A DNA stretch of 64,000 bases, from positions 32,054,424 through 32,118,423 of the forward strand of contig NC_091303.1 in assembly GCF_038502225.1 (NCBI RefSeq), given 5' to 3'. Below are positions 10,908-20,900 of this stretch, one piece after another; the first letter of the stretch is position 1; each line of letters starts with the position of its first letter. The notes beneath the pieces are model-generated. The model was not told the origin of the DNA. It was given only the letters and a program-made list of their open reading frames with translations, and searched no databases. A program made the translations under genes and the position numbers. This DNA is from Cherax quadricarinatus (taxonomy: Eukaryota > Arthropoda > Malacostraca > Decapoda > Parastacidae).

Positions 10908-11075
10908 CCAGGCCCCGGTGGCCTGGTGGCTAAAGCTCTCGCTTCGCACACACATGGCCCGGGTTCAATTCCCCGCGGGGTGGAAACATTTCAGTGAATA
11001 GGTGGAGCCAGGAGCTAGGACTCGACCCCTGCAGCCTCAACTAGGTGAGTACAACTAAGTGAGTGCACACACACA
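10908..11075 (+). mobile_element. tRNA-derived SINE sharing the LINE tail
   Basis: The 5' part is tRNA-like: CCCCGGTGGCCTGGTGGC holds a box-A-like stretch, and GGTTCAATTCC at 10962-10972 matches the box B consensus of RNA polymerase III promoters. A short body follows (GGGTGGAAACATTTCAG). The 3' part (about 11003-11060) is near-identical to the LINE tail: GCCAGGAGCTAGGACTCG, then CTAGGTGAGTAC and a CA repeat. The structure is that of a SINE that borrows its 3' end from a partner LINE. It is not a working tRNA gene, since the anticodon arm does not fold convincingly. Confidence 0.85.
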
Positions 11076-11080
11076 CAAAC

Positions 11081-11253
<173 letters not shown>

Positions 11254-11275
11254 GTATAGGGACAAGATGGTAGTA

Positions 11276-12368
11276 GTTTGGTGATGGTGCTGGTGGTGGT
11301 GCTAGTGATGGTGGTGGTACTCGTGGTGGTGGTGGTGGTGGTACTCGTGGTGGTGGTGCTAGTGATGGTGGTGGTACTCGTGGTGGTGGTACTAGTGATG
11401 GTGGTGGTACTCGTGGTGGTGGTGCTAGTGATGGTGGTGGTACTCGTGGTGGTGGTGCTAGTGATGGTGGTGGTACTCGTGGTGGTGGTGCTAGTGATGG
11501 TGGTGGTACTCGTGGTGGTGGTGCTAGTGATGGTGGTGGTACTCGTGGTGGTGGTGATGGTGGTGGTACTCGTGGTGGTGGTGCTAGTGATGGTGGTGGT
11601 ACTCGTGGTGGTGGTGCTAGTGATGGTGGTGGTATTCGTGGTGGTGGTGCTAGTGATGGTGGTGGTACTCGTGGTGGTGGTGCTAGTGATGGTGGTGGTA
11701 CTCGTGGTGGTGGTGCTAGTGATGGTGGTGGTACTCGTGGTGGTGGTGCTAGTGATGGTGGTGGTACTCGTGGTGGTGGTGCTAGTGATGGTGGTGGTAT
11801 TCGTGGTGGTGGTGGTGGTACTCGTGGTGGTGGTGCTAGTGATGGTGGTGATACTCGTGGTGGTGGTGCTAGTGATGGTGGTGGTACTCGTGGTGGTGGT
11901 GCTAGTGATGGTGGTGGTGCTCGTGGTGGTGGTGCTAGTGATGGTGGTGGTACTCGTGGTGGTGTTGCTAGTGATGGTGGTGGTACTCGTGGTGGTGGTG
12001 CTAGTGATGGTGGTGGTACTCGTTGTGTTGGTGCTAGTGATTGTGGTGGTACTCGTGGTGGTGGTGCTAGTGATGGTGGTGGTACTCGTGGTGGTGGTGG
12101 TGCTAGTGATGGTGGTGGTACTCGTGCTGGTGGTGCTAGTGATGGTGGTGGTACTCGTGGTGGTGGTGCTAGTGATGGTGGTGGCACTCGTGGTGGTGGT
12201 GCTAGTGATTGTGGTGGTACTCGTGGTGGTGGTGCTAGTGATGGTGGTGGTACTCGTGGTGGTGGTGGTGCTAGTGATGGTGGTGGTACTCGTGCTGGTG
12301 GTGCTAGTGATGGTGGTGGTACTCGTGGTGGTGGTGCTAGTGATGGTGGTGGTACTCGTGGTGGTGGT
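11276..12368. repeat. 33-bp GGT-rich minisatellite, about 33 copies
   Basis: The unit reads GATGGTGGTGGTACTCG plus TGGTGGTGGTGCTAGT (33 bases, 11 codons), with variants 3 bases longer or shorter. Because the unit is a multiple of three, several frames stay open: Val/Leu/Met-rich on plus, Thr/Ser-rich (TSTTTITS) and Pro-rich ([10 protein letters not shown]) on minus. I see no sign that any is a real protein. The array ends exactly at the terminus of the LTR at 12369. Confidence 0.95.
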
Positions 12369-12794
12369 TATTACAACCCAGGATTCCAAATGGCCTGTTA
12401 TCCCGGGTGTAATGGGAGCAAAATAAACACAGCAGAAAAAGTTTAGACTTATATTATCCTTCACCAATTTAGAACAGCAATATGTACACTATGTACAGTG
12501 ATAAGTATAGTGCACTCCACGGTAAGCAAGGCAGAAATAGAAGCCACAAGATAGCAGACCGTGCTTCAACCAGCTCTAGAATGGGAATGACAAGGGCAGA
12601 CAGGAGAGTGGTACCCACATAACCTCTGCGATTGCCAAAACCATCTTCTTATTGGCTAGAACCTGGTCACTAGTTGAACGACGGGGCCCCATCATCAACT
12701 CTTAGCAACCTGGTTCGCTGGTTGGGGGAGATAGCCTGTAAATGAGGGTGTGTACATGCGCCGAATAAAGGTTACGTACTCTTTGCATGCCACA
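12369..12794 (-). repeat. 3' LTR of the partial element
   Basis: 426 bases that are the reverse complement of the LTRs at 41754 and 47517. The termini are TGTGGCATGC and TTGTAATA on the element strand. A C-rich stretch (CCCCCACCCCGAG) just outside, at 12795-12807, is the complement of the polypurine tract. Confidence 0.93.
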
Positions 12795-13101
12795 CCCCCA
12801 CCCCGAGAAGGCTCAGGTTTAGGCTGCCACCTCCCAGTGGTAACCGTGTCGCCATGGCACAAAATAATGGGACCGCCTTTCCTCTCCACCATCCAACTCT
12901 TAGATAGAGCTCAGCTTTTCTCGTGACAAAAAGCCAAACCCTAAACTTAAAGTGAGACAGCAGTCAGTCAGGCTAGCATAGGTCCAAGATACAGGCGGAC
13001 GGTAGCCCGCATCCCCTCACTAAAAAAAAACCCCACACCAGGGGATAAAAAAAAAGAGCGTGAAAAATAATATAACATCCTAACCTAAATAAATAAAAAT
13101 A

Positions 13102-14373
13102 TTAGACTCTAGATAAAGAGTCCGCCAACACATTTTCTTTGCCGGCAATATATTTAATTCTGAGTGAGTATGGTTGCAGTCTTAGCATCCAGCGCATGAG
13201 CCTTGTGTTGTGGTTCTTCATGGCTTGGAGATATACTAGAGGATTGTGATCACTGTAGACTGTGACCACCTGCGATGTCTGGCCCACATAAACATCGAAA
13301 TGCTCCAAAGCCAGTACCAGCACGAGGGCTTCTTTTTCAATTGTAGAGTAAGCCCTCTGATGTGGCTGGAACTTGACTGAAAAGTATGCTACAGGCTGCA
13401 ACTCCTCATTCTGGATTTGTAATAGTACTGCCCCAACCCCAGACTCACAAACATCAACTTGTAATGAAAAAGGTTTGGAGAAGTCTGGAGACAAAAGAAT
13501 GGGTGCAGTACACAATAATCTTTTTGCTTTATTAAAAGGAGTGTTACAGTCTGAGGTCCAATTAAAGGGAACTTTGTGACTGGTAAGAGAGGTAAGAGGG
13601 GCTACAATATCTGAGAAAATCTTACAGAATCTTCTGTAAAATCCTATCATGCCTAGGAAACGTTGAAGAGATTTCCTATCATGAGGAACTGGATAATCTT
13701 TAATAGCCAGAACTTTAGCAAGTTTAGGTGCAACTTTACCACTACCTACTTCATGGCCTGGAAAAGTGATAGTGGCCTGGCCAAAGGAAGATTTAGATAA
13801 ATTAACTGTTAAATGGGAACTCTTAAAGGTCTCAAAAAGAGCCTTAAGTCTAAGTAGGTGTTGATCCCAAGTATCAGACACCACAACAATATCATCTAGG
13901 TACGCTGCCGTGCCTTCAAGTCCTTTAATAGCCTGATGGATAAGTTTCTGGAATGAAGAGGGGGAATTTTTCATTCCGAAGGGGGTAACTGTGTATTGAT
14001 AATGACCTCCTGGAATTACGAAGGCAGAGATTTTCTTCGCCTTATCCGTTAAAGGTACCTGATAGTAACCTTTAAGGAGATATAACTTGGACACAAAAGT
14101 AGCCTTACCCACGAAGTCAATTACGTCATCCATACGAGGAAGAGGGTAAGCATCTGTAATTGTGACCTCATTCACCTTACGGTAGTCTGTACACATACGA
14201 AACCCTCCATCAGCCTTCTTCACAAGGATGCACGGTGAAGCCCATGGACTAGATGACTCCTCCACTAAACCATGCTTTAACAAAAATTCTACTTCCTGCT
14301 GAAGTAGTCTCTGCTTGCTTTTCAGAATTAGCTCTGTAGGGGGAGAGTTTAATAGGGTTAGAGTATCCCACAT
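13102..14373 (-). pseudogene. gypsy-type reverse transcriptase-RNase H, motif A mutated
   Basis: This is the pol C-terminus of the partial LTR element. Reverse transcriptase motifs are GGFRMCTDYRKVNEVT, DAYPLPRMDDV, TPFGMKNSPSSFQKLI and AAYLDDIVVVSDTWDQH. RNase H follows with LQVDVCESG, STIEKEALVLV, YSDHNPLVYL and a LADSLSRV end. Motif A reads KLYLLKG (codon 14080-14082), whereas the complete copy has KLDLLKG. The catalytic Asp is therefore Tyr and this copy should be inactive. A frameshift near 14373-14400 separates it from the integrase part upstream. Confidence 0.9.
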
Positions 14374-14385
14374 CTACATCATGAT

Positions 14386-14985
14386 AACCTAACGTACATT
14401 TTTTCGGCACATCCGAAAAAAATATTAGGATATGACTGTAGAAGCTCCGTTAAGTTTGTTGCTTGCGTTTCAGATAGTCCCTCCATTAAAGGGCTAGGAT
14501 CCTTGAGGACAGAATTTGAAAGTTTAATATTAATTTCAGAGATAAAGTGTAAAGAATCAGAGTCGTCCTCAGAGGTAGAGGACAGAGTCATTACTGGGAC
14601 TTTATCTGGTGTATGAAAAGATTCTAATTGATTGATGTGGTAAATTTTAGTTTTTGAGGTCTTATCAATGGGAGCTACCACATAATTTACATCAGATAAT
14701 CTACTTACAATCTGCATAGGTCTCGTAAATCTAGCTTTCAAGGTGTGGCTAGGTATAGGTTCCTGCACCAACACCTTGTCTCCTGGATGGAAGGAGCGGA
14801 ATTTTGCACTTCTGTCATACCTCTGTTTCATCTTACTTTGAGCTGTCTTTAGGTTAGCATTGGCTAACTGACGTGCCACCTGCAACCTTGAAGACGGGTT
14901 GTAGAGTGTTGAGCTAACGTCTTCTCCCATCCATCCTTCTTTGAGCACCCGAAGAGGACCTCGTACATTGTGCCCAAAGATCAGC
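14386..14985 (-). pseudogene. Integrase C-terminal part, truncated
   Basis: This is the C-terminal section of the integrase, starting at GHNVRGPLRVLKEGW. It includes the DRSAKFRSFHPGDKVLVQE stretch and the GPY/F-like module (KARFTRPMQIV; the complete copy has FTGPM). The core DDE region and the HHCC zinc finger are absent because the element is cut by the 25-bp array at 14985. The downstream linker to reverse transcriptase is frameshifted near the AATATTTTTTTCGG stretch. Confidence 0.85.
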
Positions 14986-17900
14986 CAGTAAGTCACTTCT
15001 GCAACGTGGCCAGTAAGTCACTCCTGAAACTTGGGCTGTAAGTCACTCCTGCAACCCGAGCAGTAGGTTTCTCCTGCAACCTGGCCAGGAAGTCACTCCT
15101 GCAACCTGGCCAGTAAGTCACTCTTGCAACCTGGCTTTTACGTCACTCCTGGAACCTGGCCAGTAAGTCACTCCTGCAACTTGGCCAGTAAGCTACCCTA
15201 GCTACCTGGCCAGTAAGTCACTTCTGGAACCTGGCCAATAAGTCACTCATGCAACCTGGCCAGTAAGTCACTTCTGCAACCTGGCAGTAAGTCACTCTTG
15301 CAACCTGGCCAGTAAATCACTCCTGCAACCTGGCCAGTACGTCACTCCTGCAATATGTCCAGTAAGTCACTCCTGCAAACTGGCCAGTAAGTCACCCAAG
15401 GAGCCTGGCCAGTAAGTCACTCCTGCAATCTGGCCAGTAAGTCACTCCTGAAACCCGGTCAGTAAGTCACTCCTGCATCTTGGTCAGTAAGTCACACCTG
15501 CAGCCAGGCCAATAAGTCGCTTCTGCAACATGGACAGTAAGTCGCTTCTGCAACCTGGCCAGCAAGTCACTCTTACAACCTGGATAGTAAGTCACTACTG
15601 CAACCTGGCCAGTACGTCACTTCTGCAACCTATCCAGTAAGTCACTCCTGCAACCTGGCCAGTAAGTCACCCAAGCAGCCTGACCAGTAAGTCACTCCTG
15701 CAACTTGGCCAATAAGTCGGTCCTGCAACCTGGAGAGTAAGTCGCTCCTGCAACCTGGCCAGTAAGTCACTCCTGCAACCTGGCCAGTAAGTCACTCCCT
15801 CAACCTGGCCAATAAATCACTCCTGCAACCTGGCCAGTAAGGCTCTCCAGCAACCAGGCCAGTAAGTCACTCCTGCAAAATGGCCAGTAAGTCACTCCAG
15901 CAAACTGGCCAGCAAGTAACTCCTGCAACCTGGCCAGTAAGTCACTCTTGCAACCTGGCCAGTAAGTCCCTCCAGCAACCTGGCCAGTAAGTCACTCCTA
16001 CATCCTGGCCAGTAAGTCACTCATGCAATCTGGCCAGTAAGTCACTCCAGCAATCTAGCCAGAAAGTCACTCCTGCAGTCTGGCCAGTAAGTCATTCCTG
16101 CAATCTGGCCAGTAAGTCACTCCTGCAACCTGGCCAGTAAGTCACTCCTGAAACCTGGGCAGAAAGTCACCCCTGCAACCTGGGCAGTAAGTCACTCCTG
16201 CAACCTGGCCAGGAAGTCAATCCTGCAATCTGGCCGGTAAGTCACTTCTAAAACCTGGCAAGTAAGCCTCTCCTGCAACCTGGCCAATAAGTCTCTCCAG
16301 CAGCCTGGCCAGTAAGTCACTCCTGCAATCTGGCCAGTAAGTCACTCCAGCAAGCTAGCCAGTAAGTCACTTGTGCAGTCTGGCCAGTAAGTCACTCCTG
16401 CAATCTGGCCAGTAAGTCACTCCAGCAAGCTGGCCAGTAAGCCACTCCAGCAACCTGACCAGTAAATCACTCCTGCAACCTGGCCAGTAAGTCTCTCCAG
16501 CAACCTGACCAGTAAGTCACCCCTCAACCTGGCCAGTAAGTCACTCCTGCACCCTGGCCAGTAAGTCACTCCAGGAACCTGGCCAGTAAGTCAACCCAGC
16601 AACCTGGCTAGTAAGACACTCCTGCAACCTGGCCAGTAAGTCACTTCTGCAACATGGCCATTAAGTCACTCCAGCAACCTGGCCAATAAGTCACTCCTGC
16701 AACCTGACCTGTAAGTCTCTCTTGCAACCTGGCCAGTTAGTCACTCCTGCAACCTGGCCAGTAAGCCTCTCCATCAACCTGGCCAATAAGTCACTCCTGC
16801 AATCTGGCCAGTAAGTCACTCTAGAAACCAGACCAGTAAGTCACTCCAGAAAACTGGCCAGTAAGTCATTCCTGCAACCTGGCCAGTAAGCCTCTCCATC
16901 AACCTGGCCAATAAGTAACTCCTGCAACCTGGCCAGTAAGTCACTCAAGAAACCTGACCAGTAAGTCACTCCAGCAACCTGGCAAGTAAGTCATTCCAGC
17001 AACCTGGCCAGCAAGTCTCTCCATCAACTTGGCCAGAAAGTCACTAATGCAACCTGGCCTGTAAGTCACTCCAGAAACCTGACCAGTAAGTCACTCCAGC
17101 AACCTGGCAAGTAAGTCACTCCTGCAACCTGGCCAGTAAGTCACTCCATCAACCTGGCCAGAAAGTCACTCCTGCAACCTGGCCAGTAAGTCACTCCAGA
17201 AACCTGACCAGTAAGTCACTCCAGCAACACGGCCAGTAAGTCAATCCTGCAACCTGGCCAGTAATTCACTCCTGCAACCTAGCAAGGAAGTCACTCCAGC
17301 AATCTGGTCAGTAAGTCACTCCTGCAACCTGAGCAGTAAGTCACTCCTGCAACCTGGCCAGTAAGTCTCTCCATCAACATGGCGAGAAAGTTACTCCTGC
17401 AACATGGCCATTAAGTCATTCCAGAAACCTGACCAGGAAGTCACTCCAGCAACCTGGCCAGTAAGTCACTCCTGCAACCTGGCCAGTACGTCACTCCTGC
17501 AACCTGGGCAGTAAGTCACTCCTGCAACCTGGGCAGTAAGTCACTCCTCCAACCTGGCCAGGAAGGCACTCCTGCAACCTAGCCAGTAAGTCACTCTTGC
17601 AACCTGGCCAGTAAGTCACTCCAGCAGCCTGGCCAGTAAGACACTCCTACAGCATGGCCAGTAAGACACTTCTGCAATCTGGCCAGAAGGACACTCCAGC
17701 AACCTGGCCAGAAAGACACTCCTGCAACCTGGCCAGTAAGTCACTCCTGCAACCTGGCCAGTAAGTCACTTCTGCAACCTGGCCAGTAAGTCTCTCGTGC
17801 AACCTGGCCAGTAAGTCACTCTAGCAACCTGGCCAGTAAGTCACTCCTCCAACCTGGCCTGCAAGTCACTCTTGCAACCTGGCCAGTAAGTGAGTCCTGC

Positions 17901-20900
17901 AACCTCGCCAGTAAGTCACTCTTGCAACCAGGCCAGTAAGTCACTCATGCAACCTGGCCAGTGAGTCACTCCTGCAATCTGGCCAGTAAGTTACTCCAGC
18001 AAGCTAGCCAGTAAGTCACTCCTGCAATCTAGCCAGTAAGTCACTCCTGCAATCTGGCCAGTAAGTCACTCCAGCAAGCTGGCCAGTAAGTCACTCCAGC
18101 AAGCTGGCCAGTTAGTGACTACAGCAACCTGACCAGTAACTCACTCTTGCAGCCTGGCCAGTAAGTCTCTCCAGCAACCTGGCCAGTAAGTCACACCTGC
18201 AACCTGGCCAGTAAGTCACTCCTGCACCCTGGCCAGTAAGTCACTCCAGGAACCTGGCAAGTAAGTCACCCCAGCAACCTGGATAGTAAGACACTTCTGC
18301 AACCTGGCCAGTAGGTCACTTCTGCAACCTGGCCATTAAGTCACTCCAGCAACCTGGCCAATAAGTCACTCTTGCAACATGACCTGTAAGTCACTCTTGC
18401 AACCTGGCCAGTAAGTCACTCCTGCAACCTGGCCAGTAAGCCTCTCCATCAACCTGGCCAATAAGTCACTCCTGCAACCTGGCCAGTAAGTCACTCCAGA
18501 AACCTGACCAGTAAGTCACTCCGTTAAACCTGGCCAGTAAGTCATTCCTGCAACCTGGCCAGTAAGTCTCTCCATCAACTTGGCCAGAAAGTCACTCCTG
18601 TAACCTGGCCAGTAAGTCACTCCAGAAACCTGACCAGTAAGTCACTCCAGCAACCTGGCCAGCAAGTCACTCCTGCAACCTGGCCAGTAAGTCACTCCAT
18701 CAACCTGTCCAGAAAGTCACTCCTGCATCCTGGCCAGTAAGTCACTCCAGAAACCTGACCAGTAAGTCACTCCAGCAACATGGCCAGTAAGTCAATCCTT
18801 CAACATGGCCAGCAAGTCACTCCTGCAACCTGGCCAGTAATTCACTCCTGCAACCTGGGCAGTAAGTCACTCCTGCAACCTGGCCAGGAAGTCACTCCTG
18901 CAACCTGGCCAGTAAGTCACTCGTGCAAGCTGGCTTGTACGTCACTCCTGAAACCTGGCCAGTAAGTCACTCCTGGAGCCTGGCAAGTAAGTCACTCCTG
19001 CAACCTTGTCAGTAAGGCACTTCTGCAACCTGGCCAGTAAGTCTCTCCTGCAACCTGGCCAGTACATCACTCTTGCAACATGCCCAGCAAGTCACTCCTG
19101 CAACCTGGATAATAAGTCACTCTTGCAACCTGGCCAGTAAGTCACTCCTGGAACATTGCCAGTTAGTCACTTCTGCAGCCTGGCCATTAAGTCACTACTG
19201 CTTCCTGGCCAGTAACTCACTCCTGCAACCTGGCCAGTACGTCACTCTTGCAACCTGGCCAGTAAGTCACTCCTGGAACCTGGCCAGTAAGTCACTCCTG
19301 CAACCTGGCCAGTAAGTCACTCCTGCAACCTGGCCAGTAAGTCACTCTTGCATCTTGGCCAGTAAGTCACTCCTGCAACCTGGCCAGTAAGTCACTCATG
19401 CAACCTGGCCAATAAGTCACTCCAGAAACTTGACCAGTAAGTCACTCCAGCAGCCTGGCCAGTAAGTCACTTCTGCAACCAGGCCTGTAAGTCACTCTAG
19501 AAACCTGGCCAGAAAGTCACTCCTGCAACCTGGCCAGTAAGTCACTCCAGGAACCTGACCAGTAAGTCACTCCAGCAACCTGGACAGTAAGTCACTCCTG
19601 CAATTTGGCCAGTAAGTCACTCCTGCAACCTGGCCAGCAAGTCACTCCTGAAACCTGGGCAGTAAGTCACTCCTGCTACCTGGGCAGTAAGTCACTCCTG
19701 CAACCTTGCCAGGAACTCACTCCTGCAACCTGGCCAGTAAGTCACTCTTGCAACCTGGCTTGTGCGTTACTCCTGAAACCTGGCCAGTAAGTCACTCCTG
19801 CAACTTGGCCAGTAAACCACCCCAGCAACCTGGCCAATAAGTCACTCATGGAGCCTGGCCAGTAAGGCACTCCTGGAGCCTGGCCAGTAAGTCACTCCTG
19901 AAACCTTGGCAGTAAGTCACTCCTGCATCTTGGTCAGCAAGTCACTCCTGCAACCACGCATTAAGTCACTCCTGCAACCTGGCCAGTAAGTCACTCCTGC
20001 AACCTGGCTATTAAGTCACCCCAGCAACCTAACCAGTAAGTCACTCATGCAACCTGGCCCGTAAGTCACCAAAGCTATCTGGCCAGTACTTCACTACTGC
20101 AACCTGGACAGTAAGTTACTTTTGCAACCTAGCCAGTAAGTCACCCCAGCAACCTGGCCAGTAAGTCACTCCTGCAACCTGGTCAGTAATTCACTCTTGC
20201 AACCTGGCCAGTAAGTCACTCCAGCAACCTCTCCAGTAAGTCACTCATGCAATCTGGCCAGTAAGTCACACAAGCAACCTGACCAGAACGCCACTCCTGC
20301 AACTTGGCCAGTAAGTCACTCCTGCATTGTGGTCAGTAAATCACCCCAGCAATCTGGCCAGTTAGTCAATCCTTGAGCCTGGACAGTAAGTCACTCTTAC
20401 AACCTGGCTAGTAAGTCACCACAGCAATCTGGCCAGAAAGTCAATCCTGAAACCTAGCCAGTAAGTCTCTCCTGCAACCTGGCCAGTAAGTCTCTCCTGC
20501 AATCTGGCCAGTAAGTCACTCCTGCAACCTTACCAGTAAGTCTCTCCTGCAATCTGGCCAGAAAGTCACTCCTGAAACGTGGCCAGTAAGCCACCCAAGC
20601 AGCCTCACCAGTAAGTCACTCCTGCAACTTGGCCAGTGAGTCATTCCTGCAACCTGGCCTGTAAGTCACTTCTTCAACCAGGCCAGTAAGTCACTCCTGC
20701 AACCTGGCCAGTAAGTCACTCCTACATCCTGGCACCTAAGTCACTCATGCAATCTGGCCAGTAAGTCACTCCAACAAGCTAGTCAGCATGTAACTCCTGC
20801 AGTCATGCCTGTAAGTCACTCATGCAATCTGGCCAGTAAGTCACTCCTGCAACATGGCCAGCAAGTCACTCCAGCAAGCTGACCAGTAAGTCACTCCTGC

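Larger units (their letters stand above)
12369..14985 (-). mobile_element. Partial Ty3/gypsy-type LTR element, IN-RT order (copy 2)
   Basis: On the minus strand this runs from the C-terminal part of integrase through reverse transcriptase and RNase H to a 3' LTR (12369-12794). It is a close relative of the complete element at 41754-47942. Homology stops at about 14985, inside integrase, where the 25-bp array begins, so gag, protease and the 5' LTR are missing. The other edge abuts the 33-bp minisatellite with no spare base. Integrase again precedes reverse transcriptase. Confidence 0.9.

Noticed and set aside
10919..10990. Functional tRNA gene
   Set aside because: Boxes A and B are present, but the anticodon arm and acceptor pairing are poor, and the sequence continues into a SINE body and LINE tail.
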